Positions 1 through 8,329 are shown, counted from the stretch's first letter. The stretch: DNA of 64,000 bases from an uncultured Pelagibacteraceae bacterium (GCA_902579465.1 CACHGV010000002.1:1-64000), one strand, 5' to 3'. Program-made: numbers and translations. Notes: generated by a model not told the origin, from the letters alone.

Positions 1-1
1 T

Positions 2-1036
2 GATATTCTCTTAAGTTTAAAAAGTTCATTTTTTTATTTTAGAATAGGAGTTTTTGCTTGCTTAATTTGGTATTTAATTGACAAAAATAAAAATTTCATA
101 AATTATTTTTATTATGCATTAATTATATGTTTTTCTATTTTAGTTATAGATGGATATTTTCAATATTTTAATGGACAAAATTTATTTGGTATAAAAATAG
201 ATAGTAGTCTTCGTGTCTCATCATTTTTTAAAGATGATTTAATTTTGGGTTCATACTTATCTAGATTATTTCCTTTGTTATTTTCTCTATTTCTAATTCA
301 ACCAAAGCAAAAATTTGAAAAATATTTTATAGGACTTTTGTTTATCTTTGTAGATGTATTAATATTTTTGTCAGGTGAGAGAGCTGCATTCTTTTTTTTA
401 AATTTATCAACAATATTTATCATTATTTTAATTAAAGAATATCAAAAATTTAGATTAATTACTTTTATAATAGGTATGGTTTTGATTTTTGTTATGAGTC
501 TAAATTCATCAACTTTAACAAATAGAATGTTTAAGGAACCTGCCAAAAATATGGGTATAATAAAAAGTTCACAAAAGTCAGTTATTTTTACCCCTGAACA
601 TGACAGTCATATTCGAACTGCATACAATATGTTTAAAGACAGGCCTATATTAGGTCATGGGCCAAAAATGTTTAGAGTTAAATGTAAAGATGATAAGTAT
701 AGAGTAGGCATATCTCCTTGCAGCACACATCCACATAACTTTTATGTTCAATTACTTGCAGAGACAGGAATAGTAGGATTTTTGTTTTTATTTATCTCTT
801 TCATTTATGTAATTTATGCATCTTTAAAACAATTTAAATGTATAATTTTAAATGAAAAAAGATTTCTATCAGATTATCAAGTTTGTCTATTAGCAGGAAT
901 ACTAATAACTGTTTGGCCTTTTGCTCCGAATGGAAACTTTTTTAATAATTGGCTGATGATTGTTTATAGTTTACCAGTAGGATTCTATTTACAATCTATT
1001 TATTCAAAAAAAATTATTGAAAAAAATTCAAATTAA
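2..1036 (+). CDS. O-antigen ligase/polymerase family membrane protein, 5'-truncated by window
   Basis: The frame is open from base 2 with no start codon required, so the gene begins upstream of the window. The visible ~344 codons encode several hydrophobic helices, an 'SGERAAF' segment (about bases 372-392) and an H-P-H-N motif (bases 728-739) followed by a glycine-containing helix. These are features of the Wzy_C / O-antigen ligase family, which polymerises O-antigen or ligates it to lipid A-core on the periplasmic face of the inner membrane. The Wzz-like gene downstream supports a role in surface polysaccharide assembly. Ligase versus polymerase cannot be decided from sequence. The TTG at 245 is not needed as a start. 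Confidence 0.75.
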   Translation, partial: DILLSLKSSFFYFRIGVFACLIWYLIDKNKNFINYFYYALIICFSILVIDGYFQYFNGQNLFGIKIDSSLRVSSFFKDDLILGSYLSRLFPLLFSLFLIQPKQKFEKYFIGLLFIFVDVLIFLSGERAAFFFLNLSTIFIIILIKEYQKFRLITFIIGMVLIFVMSLNSSTLTNRMFKEPAKNMGIIKSSQKSVIFTPEHDSHIRTAYNMFKDRPILGHGPKMFRVKCKDDKYRVGISPCSTHPHNFYVQLLAETGIVGFLFLFISFIYVIYASLKQFKCIILNEKRFLSDYQVCLLAGILITVWPFAPNGNFFNNWLMIVYSLPVGFYLQSIYSKKIIEKNSN

Positions 1037-1067
1037 AATAATTTAAAGTTATTAGTACTTTAAATAT

Positions 1068-2117
1068 ATGAAAAAAAAATCTGTTCATTACGATAATGAA
1101 ATAAGTATAATAGAAATTTTTAAAACTATTTTTGATGCAAAAATAAGTATTATATTCATTCTACTTATTTCAATTTTAATAGGCAGTTATTATAATTCTC
1201 AAAATTCAAATTCATTTAAATTTTTACTGAATATAAATAGTTCTAAAGATACAGAATTTACAAGATTTTTACCAATGTATATTCTAGTGTATGATGACTT
1301 GCTGAACCCAGATGAAAACGAAATTGAAAATTCAAATAAAAAGGTTGCAGCTAAACCAAATGAAATAAGCGAAATTATGTTGGAAAGATTTGTTAAAGAG
1401 GTACTAGATTATGAGGAATTAATATCTATTTTATCAAATAACAAAAGAATTAAGAAAAGCATTTCAGGATTATCTTTAGAAAAACAAAACGAGAGATTAT
1501 ATGAGTATGCAAAATCACTTTCTTTGTATCAGCCAAATTTGAAAGATCCGTCTAAATATAAGTTAAATTTTGTATGGGATAATATTGATGAGGGTAAAAA
1601 CATTTTAAATGATCTACTTAAACTTGTTTCAAAAAATCTTGAAAATAGAATATTCAAAGAGTTGAATGACTTATTGGAGGTAAAAAGAACAACTAAACTC
1701 AATGACGATTTAGTGAGGATTGAATATTTAACAGAGCAAAGTTTAATCGCACAAGAGCTTGGTATACGAAATAACAAAGAAGATACCCTTAAGTTGTCTG
1801 ACACGAATGTTTCTTTTAATATTAATATTCAAAATATTGCTTATTATTTGAGAGGATATGAAATGATCAATAAAGAAATTAGTCTAATTAAATCTCGTAA
1901 ATATATACAAATAGAAAATATGCAAAATGATATAAATTTGTTAAAAAAATCCAAGGTTAATTGGACTGATTATAATATTAATTACATTAATGTTAGCAAC
2001 GCAGGTAACCCAAGATTAGTTTTGATGCTCTCGATTGGCACAGGTTTTATTGTTGCTATAATTTATGCATTTATCTTAAGTATGTTCAAAAATATAAAAG
2101 TAATTAGAAAAAAATAA
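1068..2117 (+). CDS. Wzz-like polysaccharide chain-length determinant protein
   Basis: 349 residues with one transmembrane helix near residues 28-46, a long charged helix-rich periplasmic region, and a second helix near residues 318-341. This N-TM/periplasm/C-TM architecture is that of Wzz / polysaccharide co-polymerase proteins that set the length of O-antigen chains in the inner membrane. Position 31 bp after an O-antigen ligase/polymerase gene agrees. Sequence motifs are weak (no clear proline-rich segment before the second helix), so the call rests on topology and context. It is the last gene before the lone 5S rRNA. Confidence 0.6.
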   Translation: MKKKSVHYDNEISIIEIFKTIFDAKISIIFILLISILIGSYYNSQNSNSFKFLLNINSSKDTEFTRFLPMYILVYDDLLNPDENEIENSNKKVAAKPNEISEIMLERFVKEVLDYEELISILSNNKRIKKSISGLSLEKQNERLYEYAKSLSLYQPNLKDPSKYKLNFVWDNIDEGKNILNDLLKLVSKNLENRIFKELNDLLEVKRTTKLNDDLVRIEYLTEQSLIAQELGIRNNKEDTLKLSDTNVSFNINIQNIAYYLRGYEMINKEISLIKSRKYIQIENMQNDINLLKKSKVNWTDYNINYINVSNAGNPRLVLMLSIGTGFIVAIIYAFILSMFKNIKVIRKK

Positions 2118-2185
2118 GATAATTTTGGTTTATTTTAAACTATGGAATTAATTATTTTTTAAATAATAATATCCTTATATTAATC

Positions 2186-2214
2186 TTTACATTGTTAAAT
2201 ATTTTTAGTAGAAA
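2186..2214 (+). promoter_or_regulatory. Possible sigma-70 promoter for the isolated 5S rRNA
   Basis: TTTACA (2186-2191), a 17-bp spacer and TAGAAA (2209-2214) would start transcription at about 2220-2221, the predicted 5' end of 5S rRNA. The match is moderate (5/6 and 4/6). The 5S gene is preceded here by polysaccharide genes and not by 23S rRNA, so an independent promoter is expected. This is inference from sequence only. Confidence 0.3.
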
Positions 2215-2219
2215 ACCTT

Positions 2220-2335
2220 GCCTGGTGATTATTGCGAAAGTGTAATACCCGATCCCATTCCGAACTCGGCAGTCAAGCCTTTCAGCGCCGATGGTACTTT
2301 GTCTTAAGACATGGAAGAGTAGGACATTGCCAGGC
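2220..2335 (+). rRNA. rrf: 5S ribosomal RNA, detached from 16S-23S
   Basis: About 116 nt. The ends GCCTGG.. (from 2220) and ..CCAGGC (to 2335) pair as helix I, and the internal CGAACTCGG segment (2261-2269) is the classic 5S loop/helix III signature. No 23S rRNA lies upstream in the window; the upstream neighbours are polysaccharide genes. SAR11 genomes are known (from memory of the clade's genome papers) to carry a hypervariable region between 23S and 5S rRNA, which fits. Ends are accurate to a few nucleotides. Confidence 0.95.
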
Positions 2336-2402
2336 TGTTTCCTGTAAATAAATTTATATGAACTTAAAAATTCAAGTTAATTAAAGTCTGGAAATGAGGA
2401 AA

Positions 2403-3386
2403 ATGAATGTTTTACTTACAGGAGGAGCAGGATATATAGGTAGTCACGTTGCGATCTTGCTTATTGAAAAAGGTCACTCAGTAACAATAATAGATAGTCT
2501 AATTACTGGCAATAAAAGACTTGTACCAAAAAAAGCAAAACTTTTTGTTTGTGATATAGCAGATAAAAAAAAGGTTTCTCAAATTGTTAAACAGCAAAAA
2601 TTTGATTTAGTTATGCATTTTGCTGGATTAATAAGAGTTGACGAGTCAATCAAGAAACCAAAAAAATATATTAATTTTAATTTTGAAAAAACAAAGATTT
2701 TTTTGAATATTTGTTTTAATAATAAAATTGATAAACTCATATTTTCATCAACAGCATCAGTTTATGGTAAATCAAATAAAGGCAAAGTTTCAGAAAACGA
2801 CAAAAAAGTTCCCGGAAATCCATATGCATTATCAAAATTAAAAACAGAAAAATTTATTATTAACAAATCAAAAAAAATTCTAATAAACTACATCATATTG
2901 AGATATTTTAATGTTGCTGGCGCAGATATGAAATATAGGTCTGGGTTAATATCAAAATACTCTTCTCATCTAATTAAAGTTATTTGTGAAGTAGTGATTG
3001 GAAAAAGAAAAAAATTAATAATAAATGGAAATGACTATGACACAAGAGATGGTACGCCAGTAAGGGATTATATTCACATTAGCGATTTAGCTCAAATGCA
3101 TTATATTTGTGCAAAAAATTTGATTAATAAAAATCATTCAAATATTTTTAATTGTGGCTATGGAAGAGGTTTTTCAGTTAAAAATGTAGTGAGCACTTTC
3201 AATAAAATTTTAGGTTATCAAATAAATGCCCAAATTGGCAAAAGAAGACCAGGAGATTGTGAAAAAATAATTGCTAATACTCAAAAATTTAAAAAATATT
3301 TTAAATGGAAGCCTAAATATAACAATTTAAATATTATAATCAAAACAGCATTGAACTGGGAAAAAAAAATAAGACAATATAAATGA
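2403..3386 (+). CDS. galE: UDP-glucose 4-epimerase
   Basis: Extended short-chain dehydrogenase/reductase. The N-terminus has the Rossmann motif GGAGYIGSH, and the catalytic pair is visible as SSTASVYG and YALSKLKTEK (YxxxK). A GTPVRDYIHISDLA stretch is characteristic of GalE. It interconverts UDP-glucose and UDP-galactose in the cytoplasm for envelope sugars. I start at the ATG at 2403, which gives the usual MxVLxTGGAGYIGSH beginning; an in-frame ATG at 2394 adds three residues. It overlaps the next epimerase gene by 4 bp, so the pair is cotranscribed. Length (327 aa) is normal. Confidence 0.88.
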   Translation: MNVLLTGGAGYIGSHVAILLIEKGHSVTIIDSLITGNKRLVPKKAKLFVCDIADKKKVSQIVKQQKFDLVMHFAGLIRVDESIKKPKKYINFNFEKTKIFLNICFNNKIDKLIFSSTASVYGKSNKGKVSENDKKVPGNPYALSKLKTEKFIINKSKKILINYIILRYFNVAGADMKYRSGLISKYSSHLIKVICEVVIGKRKKLIINGNDYDTRDGTPVRDYIHISDLAQMHYICAKNLINKNHSNIFNCGYGRGFSVKNVVSTFNKILGYQINAQIGKRRPGDCEKIIANTQKFKKYFKWKPKYNNLNIIIKTALNWEKKIRQYK

Positions 3387-4267
3387 TCAAAGAGTACATA
3401 ATTGTTACTGGTGGAGCGGGGTTTATCGGATCAAACCTTATTCATTTTTTATTAAAGAAATCTAAATTTAAAATTATAAGTTTAGATAATTATTCAACTG
3501 GCTCAAAAAAAAATCATATTAAAGATAAAAGAGTTAAGTATCTGAGGGGTAATGTTTTAAATATTCAAAAAATTTTATACAAATATAAATCCAATATAAA
3601 TTGTATTTTTCATTTTGGTGAATTTTCAAGAATTTTTCAAAGTTTTAAAAAATTTAAAGAATGTTTTCAATCAAATTCAATTGGATCGCAAGCAGTTTTT
3701 AAATTCTGTCTTGATAATAAAATTAAACTCATTTATTCTGCAACTTCTGCAAGTTTGGGAAAAAGGGGAAAGGATAAAAATTTATCCCCTTATGCCTTCA
3801 CAAAATCCAAAAATTTAGAATTATTAGAAAATCTTAAAAAATGGTTTAAATTTAAATTTGAAATTATTTTTTTTTATAATGTATATGGACCAGGACATAT
3901 TAGAGTTGGTGATATGGCAACAGTAATTGGTATATTTGAAGATAAATATATTAATAAAAAACCTATGTCTGTAGTTAAGCCAGGGACTCAAACTAGAAGA
4001 TTTACTCATGTATATGATACTGTTAGTGTTTGTTATGACGCGTTTAAAGCAAATAAATGCAGATATTATAGCATAAGTAATAAAAAAGCATATGCGATAA
4101 TAGATGTTGCGAAAATGTTCAAAAGTAAAATTATAATGTTAGAACCAAGGTCGGGTGAAAGATATGCTTCAGCGTTAACTAAAATTTCGTCAAATAATAA
4201 AATAATTCAAAAATTTGGAAAATTACAATTGAAAGATTACGTAAGTTCCTTTATTAACTCTTTCTAA
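3383..4267 (+). CDS. NAD-dependent sugar-nucleotide epimerase/dehydratase
   Basis: 294 aa extended SDR protein. GGAGFIGSN at the N-terminus binds NAD(H), the YSATSASLG segment supplies the catalytic Ser/Thr region, and SPYAFTKSK gives the YxxxK pair. VYGPGH and [10 protein letters not shown] are typical of GalE/RmlB-type enzymes. Its start overlaps the preceding galE by 4 bp. The exact substrate (UDP-hexose, dTDP-glucose or another nucleotide sugar) cannot be told from sequence. It is slightly shorter than typical GalE (about 330 aa). Confidence 0.72.
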   Translation: MIKEYIIVTGGAGFIGSNLIHFLLKKSKFKIISLDNYSTGSKKNHIKDKRVKYLRGNVLNIQKILYKYKSNINCIFHFGEFSRIFQSFKKFKECFQSNSIGSQAVFKFCLDNKIKLIYSATSASLGKRGKDKNLSPYAFTKSKNLELLENLKKWFKFKFEIIFFYNVYGPGHIRVGDMATVIGIFEDKYINKKPMSVVKPGTQTRRFTHVYDTVSVCYDAFKANKCRYYSISNKKAYAIIDVAKMFKSKIIMLEPRSGERYASALTKISSNNKIIQKFGKLQLKDYVSSFINSF

Positions 4268-4269
4268 TT

Positions 4270-4395
4270 ATGAAAATTAAAAGCTCATTAAAGTCTATAA
4301 AAAAAAGAGATCTTAACTCTAAACTTGTTAGAAGAAGAGGAAGAGTTTACATTATTAATAAAACGAACCCAAAGTTTAAAGCAAGACAAAAATAG
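4270..4395 (+). CDS. rpmJ: 50S ribosomal protein L36 (bL36)
   Basis: A 41-residue basic ORF beginning MKIKSSLKS and ending NPKFKARQK. This is the alphaproteobacterial bL36 pattern: short, rich in Arg/Lys, with [11 protein letters not shown] in the middle and the P-x-F-K-A-R-Q end. The zinc-binding cysteines of some bL36 proteins are absent, as in other alphaproteobacterial members. It starts 2 bp after the epimerase stop. It is easily missed because of its length. It forms part of the large ribosomal subunit. Confidence 0.9.
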   Translation: MKIKSSLKSIKKRDLNSKLVRRRGRVYIINKTNPKFKARQK

Positions 4396-4399
4396 TTTT

Positions 4400-4534
4400 A
4401 TGGATAATGAAAACCATAAAAATAATTGGAATAATTTTACTAATTTTTTATCTTCGTACGTAATAGTGATATTTTTCATTTTAGCTTTATTAGCGACATT
4501 TTTTTTAAAAAATTATAAATTATATTTGTTATGA
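4400..4534 (+). CDS. Small single-TM protein, aa3-type cytochrome oxidase subunit IV-like
   Basis: 44 residues: a polar N-terminus with His and Asn/Asp, the motif NNWNNFTNFL, then one transmembrane helix of about 20 residues and a short basic tail. In many alphaproteobacteria the gene directly upstream of pntA encodes a similar small protein of the bacterial aa3-type cytochrome c oxidase subunit IV family (Pfam COX4_pro_2), with the same order of polar start, Trp/Phe-rich patch and single helix. Family assignment is inference from shape and position. The stop overlaps the pntA start by 4 bp, implying translational coupling. Confidence 0.5.
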   Translation: MDNENHKNNWNNFTNFLSSYVIVIFFILALLATFFLKNYKLYLL

Positions 4535-5619
4535 AACTAGTATCTATTTCAGAAAACAGAGATATAGAAAAGCGTATAGCCGTTACCCCAGAAATTGCAA
4601 AAAAATATATTAGCTTAGGTTTTAATTTATCATTACCAAAAAATTATGGAGCACACTTAGGTTTTAGTGATGAAGATTTTAAAAATCTAGGTGTTAGTTT
4701 TTTAGATAATGAGGAGGAATTAATTAATAATTCGGATATTATTATTCAATTAGGATTGCCTACAGATGAAAAAATGTCATTATTTAAAGAAAATTTGACT
4801 TTAATTGGCTCATTAAATACTTTTTTAAATAAACCAAGATTAGAAAATTTAAAATCAAAGAAAATAAATTGTTTTTCATTAGAATTGTTGCCAAGAATTA
4901 CAAGAGCACAATCAATGGATATTTTATCATCACAGGCAAACCTTGCTGGGTACAAAGCAGTGGTAGAAGCTTTCCAAGTTTATGAAAGAGCTATTCCAAT
5001 GATGATGACTGCGGCTGGAACAATTCCTGCAGCAAAAGTTTTAGTTGTTGGAGCGGGAGTTGCAGGATTACAGGCAATTGCTACAGCCAAAAGGATGGGT
5101 GCGGTTGTATTTGCAACAGATGTTAGAATAGCATCAAAAGAGCAAGTTGAAAGTTTAGGTGGAAAATTTTTGACTGTCGAGGGTTCCGAAAATTTGGAAA
5201 CTGAGGGTGGTTACGCAAAAGAAGCGTCTGATGATTTTAAAAAAAAACAAGAACAATTATTAACTGATACTCTAAAAAAAATTGATATTATTATTTGTAC
5301 AGCTTTAATTCCTGGTAGAGATGCACCTAAAATTATTAAAGAAGATATGTTTAAAAATCTTCAACCTGGCTCAGTAATTTACGATTTAGCAGCTGTTCAA
5401 GGTGGAAATACAGTCTTTACAGAAGTTGATAAAATTGTTGAAAAAAATGGTGTTAAAATTTTAGGTGAAGCAAATATATTAAATAAATTACCAGTATCAG
5501 CTTCAAATTTATATGCTAAAAATGTATTTAATTTTGTTTCAAATTTATATGATAAAGAAAGTAAGAAATTAAATATTAATTTGGAAGACGAAATAATTGA
5601 AAAAACTTTAATAAAATAG
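4531..5619 (+). CDS. pntAA: NAD(P) transhydrogenase subunit alpha part 1 (NAD-binding domain I)
   Basis: 362 aa, homologous to the soluble domain I of proton-translocating transhydrogenase. ENRDIEKRIAVTP at the start, SLELLPRITRAQSMD, and the dinucleotide fold VVGAGVAGLQA (residues about 171-181) followed by VFATDVR are diagnostic. The membrane helices of a fused PntA are absent; they are encoded by the next gene, the split arrangement usual in alphaproteobacteria. With PntAB and PntB it uses the proton-motive force to reduce NADP+ with NADH at the inner membrane. Confidence 0.95.
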   Translation: MKLVSISENRDIEKRIAVTPEIAKKYISLGFNLSLPKNYGAHLGFSDEDFKNLGVSFLDNEEELINNSDIIIQLGLPTDEKMSLFKENLTLIGSLNTFLNKPRLENLKSKKINCFSLELLPRITRAQSMDILSSQANLAGYKAVVEAFQVYERAIPMMMTAAGTIPAAKVLVVGAGVAGLQAIATAKRMGAVVFATDVRIASKEQVESLGGKFLTVEGSENLETEGGYAKEASDDFKKKQEQLLTDTLKKIDIIICTALIPGRDAPKIIKEDMFKNLQPGSVIYDLAAVQGGNTVFTEVDKIVEKNGVKILGEANILNKLPVSASNLYAKNVFNFVSNLYDKESKKLNINLEDEIIEKTLIK

Positions 5620-5622
5620 ATT

Positions 5623-5931
5623 ATGGAAATAGATCCTTTTATATTCAGATTAAGTATATTTATATTATCAATATTTATTGGGTATTATGTGGTGTGGAGT
5701 GTAACACCCTCATTACATACACCTTTAATGTCTGTCACAAATGCAATTTCATCTGTAATTATAGTAGGGGCTATAATTGCAGCCTTATCAGGTAGTGATG
5801 GAATTATTTTTTCATCATCAAGTATTTTTGGATTTTTAGCGATAGTTTTAGCAGCAGTTAATATCTTTGGTGGATTTTTAGTCACCCAGAGAATGCTTGC
5901 TATGTATAAAAAAAAGAAAAAGGATAAGTAA
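5623..5931 (+). CDS. pntAB: NAD(P) transhydrogenase subunit alpha part 2 (membrane)
   Basis: 102 residues with three transmembrane helices and the conserved VWSVTPSLHTPLMSVTNAISS segment (split here: TPSLHTPLMSVTNAISS at about residues 28-44). This is the membrane part of the alpha subunit, forming half of the proton channel with PntB. It begins 3 bp after pntAA and ends 3 bp before pntB, so the three are one operon. The C-terminal lysine-rich tail is cytoplasmic. Confidence 0.93.
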   Translation: MEIDPFIFRLSIFILSIFIGYYVVWSVTPSLHTPLMSVTNAISSVIIVGAIIAALSGSDGIIFSSSSIFGFLAIVLAAVNIFGGFLVTQRMLAMYKKKKKDK

Positions 5932-5934
5932 TAG

Positions 5935-7329
5935 ATGTCTGCAAATCTTTCAGCAATTTTATATCTTATCTCAGGGGTATTATTTATTTTAGCTTTAAGA
6001 GGATTGTCATCACCTGAAACCTCAAGGCAAGGAAATTTATTTGGAATTATTGGAATGCTGATAGCGGTTACTGTTACGTTTTTATCTGTCAGTAATTTTT
6101 CATCTGGTTTCATTTATGTACTTATATTTTTAGCAATAGGTGGAAGTATTGGAGCATTTATTGCGTACCGTATTCCAATGACAGCGATGCCAGAGTTAGT
6201 TGCTGGTTTTCACAGTTTAGTTGGTTTGGCTGCAGTGTTTGTTGCAATTTCAGCTTTTATAAATCCTGAAGCTTTTGGACTTGGAACACCAAGAAATATA
6301 AAACTTGCAAGTTTAATTGAAATGGCGATAGGAGCTGCTGTTGGTGCAATCACTTTTTCAGGTTCAATTATTGCCTTTTTAAAGCTTCAAGGAATAATGT
6401 CGGGTGCACCTATAACTTTTAAAGGTCAACATGTATTAAATGCTTTAATATTAATTTTAATTGTAGTTTTAACATTTTATCTTTGTTCAACTCAATCAGC
6501 GAATTTATTTTGGATATTAATCGCGGTTTCTTTTTTAATTGGATTTTTAATAATTATTCCAATTGGTGGAGCTGATATGCCTGTAGTTATCTCAATGCTT
6601 AACTCTTATTCTGGTTGGGCTGCTGCTGGAATAGGTTTTACTTTAGAAAATACTGCTTTAATTATTACAGGTGCATTGGTTGGATCATCAGGGGCAATTT
6701 TATCTTACATAATGTGTAAAGGAATGAATAGATCATTCTTTAATGTTATTTTGGGCGGATTTGGTGCAACTGAACAATCATCATCATCTCAAAATAAAGA
6801 GCAAAGACCTGTTAAAAGTGGTAATGCAGATGATGCTGCTTTTCTAATGAAAAATGCATCATCAGTAATAATCGTTCCTGGTTATGGTATGGCTGTAGCC
6901 CAAGCGCAACATGCTTTAAGGGAAATGGTTGATACATTAAAAAAGAATGACATCAAAGTATCTTATGCCATTCATCCTGTAGCAGGAAGAATGCCAGGTC
7001 ATATGAACGTTTTGCTTGCTGAAGCAAATGTTCCATATGACGAAGTATTTGAATTAGAGGAGATTAATAATGATTTTGCGAATGCGGATGTAGCATTTGT
7101 AATAGGTGCTAATGATGTGACAAATCCCGTCGCAAAAACAGATCCACAAAGCCCAATTTATGGTATGCCTGTTCTTGATGTTGAAAAATGTAAGTCAGTG
7201 TTATTTGTTAAACGTAGTTTATCCCCTGGTTATGCTGGAATAGATAATGATCTATTTTATAAAGAAAATACTCTAATGTTGTTTGCAGATGCAAAAAAAA
7301 TGACAGAAGATATTACTAAAAATTTATAA
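5935..7329 (+). CDS. pntB: NAD(P) transhydrogenase subunit beta
   Basis: 464 aa. The N-terminal ~270 residues hold eight or nine hydrophobic helices including GGADMPVVISMLNSYSGWA, and the C-terminal domain III carries the NADP(H)-binding motif PGYGMAVAQAQH (about residues 314-325) and HPVAGRMPGHMNVLLAEA. Together with PntAA/PntAB it makes NADPH. Length and domain order are normal, with no sign of damage. Confidence 0.95.
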   Translation: MSANLSAILYLISGVLFILALRGLSSPETSRQGNLFGIIGMLIAVTVTFLSVSNFSSGFIYVLIFLAIGGSIGAFIAYRIPMTAMPELVAGFHSLVGLAAVFVAISAFINPEAFGLGTPRNIKLASLIEMAIGAAVGAITFSGSIIAFLKLQGIMSGAPITFKGQHVLNALILILIVVLTFYLCSTQSANLFWILIAVSFLIGFLIIIPIGGADMPVVISMLNSYSGWAAAGIGFTLENTALIITGALVGSSGAILSYIMCKGMNRSFFNVILGGFGATEQSSSSQNKEQRPVKSGNADDAAFLMKNASSVIIVPGYGMAVAQAQHALREMVDTLKKNDIKVSYAIHPVAGRMPGHMNVLLAEANVPYDEVFELEEINNDFANADVAFVIGANDVTNPVAKTDPQSPIYGMPVLDVEKCKSVLFVKRSLSPGYAGIDNDLFYKENTLMLFADAKKMTEDITKNL

Positions 7330-7337
7330 GTATAAAT

Positions 7338-8036
7338 GTGAATACAAAAATATTTTGCGACATTGCTGAATTGGGTCAAATTAAGAAATATAATAAAAAA
7401 AAAATTGTAAAAGGATTTACAACTAACCCAAGCCTAATTAGAAAAGCCGGGGCAAATGATTATAAATCATATTCACAAAAGATCTTAAAAATTTGCCAAA
7501 ATAAACCTGTGTCCCTTGAAGTATTTGCCGACAAGTATAAAGAAATGAAAATTCAAGCACTTAAAATAAATACTTGGGGCAAAAATGTTTATGTGAAAGT
7601 ACCAGTTACTAACTCTAAAGGTAAATTTATGGGACAAATTATAAAAGATTTAAATAATCAAAATATTAAATTAAATGTGACAGCTGTTTATAGTGCCAAA
7701 CAAACCGAAAGAATTTTGAAGTTGATTAATAAAAAAACAAAAATAATTATTTCTATTTTTGCAGGTAGAGCAGGAGATGCAGGTAAGGACCCAGTGCCAG
7801 AATTTGTAAAGAGCATTAGATTGGCCAAGAAATTTAAGAATGTAGAGATTTTATGGGCTAGCGTTAGGGAACCATATAATTATTTGCAAGCAAAAAAATT
7901 AGGTTGTCATATAATTACTGTTCCTCCAAATATAATCGATAAAATAGAAAATTTTGGTAAATCATTTGAGCAACTTACAAAAGAAACGGTAAAAGCTTTT
8001 CTAGTAGACAGTAATAAATCTAATTTTAAAATTTAA
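7338..8036 (+). CDS. Transaldolase / fructose-6-phosphate aldolase family protein
   Basis: 232 aa TIM-barrel aldolase. KGFTTNPSLIRKAG is the family's N-terminal signature, and the Schiff-base lysine lies in VYVKVP (about residues 83-88). AGRAGDAGKDP and the conserved Trp-Ala-Ser-Val segment follow. Short members of this family include transaldolases and fructose-6-phosphate aldolases, and sequence alone does not separate them. The start is GTG at 7338, since the overlapping ATG at 7336 runs straight into a stop. The gene ends 8 bp from the 3' end of the convergent tRNA-fMet. Role: pentose-phosphate carbon shuffling. Confidence 0.8.
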   Translation: MNTKIFCDIAELGQIKKYNKKKIVKGFTTNPSLIRKAGANDYKSYSQKILKICQNKPVSLEVFADKYKEMKIQALKINTWGKNVYVKVPVTNSKGKFMGQIIKDLNNQNIKLNVTAVYSAKQTERILKLINKKTKIIISIFAGRAGDAGKDPVPEFVKSIRLAKKFKNVEILWASVREPYNYLQAKKLGCHIITVPPNIIDKIENFGKSFEQLTKETVKAFLVDSNKSNFKI

Positions 8037-8044
8037 TGTGAAAT

Positions 8045-8121
8045 TGGTTGCGGGGGACGGATTTGAACCGCCGACCTCAAGGTTATGAGCCTTGCGAGCT
8101 ACCAGGCTGCTCCACCCCGCG
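8045..8121 (-). tRNA. Initiator tRNA-fMet (anticodon CAT)
   Basis: 77 nt with encoded CCA. Position 1 is C facing A72, the mismatch that marks bacterial initiators for formylation, and the D arm AGCCTGGTAGCTC is typical of initiators. The anticodon arm reads CAAGG-CTCATAA-CCTTG, so two of the three G-C pairs normally conserved in initiators (30-40, 31-39) are present and the third (29-41) is A-U. It lies immediately downstream of rpsU and tail-to-tail with the transaldolase gene. Confidence 0.95.
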
Positions 8122-8124
8122 GTT

Positions 8125-8319
8125 TTATATTCTATTTTTTAATTTATTTAGTTTTTTTACTCTTTTAATGTTTTCTTGGAGAATTCTCTTCTTTTTTTCA
8201 GATGGTTTTTCATAAGTATTTTTTAATTTTATAATTTTAAAAAAACCATCTCTTTGAAGTTTTCTTTTTAAAACTCTTAAAGCTTGTTCAATATTATTAT
8301 CTTTAACCTCTATTTTAAT
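8125..8319 (-). CDS. rpsU: 30S ribosomal protein S21 (bS21), probable ATT start
   Basis: KIEVKDNNIEQALRVLKRKL and YEKPSEKKKR are hallmark bS21 segments. The only standard start in frame is ATG at 8340, which would add seven unusual residues and has no ribosome-binding site. A perfect GGAGG (minus strand, 8329-8325) sits inside that extension, 5 nt before an ATT codon at 8319-8317, and starting there gives the canonical xKIxVKDNN N-terminus (64 aa). I therefore prefer ATT, which is inference; infC is a known precedent for ATT starts. It lies at the end of a minus-strand run with rpmE and trcR. Confidence 0.9.
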   Translation of the reverse strand: MKIEVKDNNIEQALRVLKRKLQRDGFFKIIKLKNTYEKPSEKKKRILQENIKRVKKLNKLKNRI

Positions 8320-8324
8320 AACTA

Positions 8325-8329
8325 CCTCC
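8325..8329 (-). promoter_or_regulatory. Strong Shine-Dalgarno that decides the rpsU start
   Basis: GGAGG on the minus strand, 5 nt upstream of the ATT codon at 8319. It lies within the coding sequence if the upstream ATG at 8340 is used, where it would have no purpose. Many genes in this window have no recognisable Shine-Dalgarno, so a perfect one is conspicuous. Confidence 0.6.

Noticed and set aside
4325-4534. Longer ORF beginning at a non-ATG codon within rpmJ
   Set aside because: Its first part is out-of-frame translation of rpmJ (a run of Glu codons); the plausible gene is the 3' portion starting at ATG 4400.
5685-6113. 142-codon minus-strand ORF across pntAB/pntB
   Set aside because: It is antisense to two well-supported transhydrogenase genes with no recognisable protein features.
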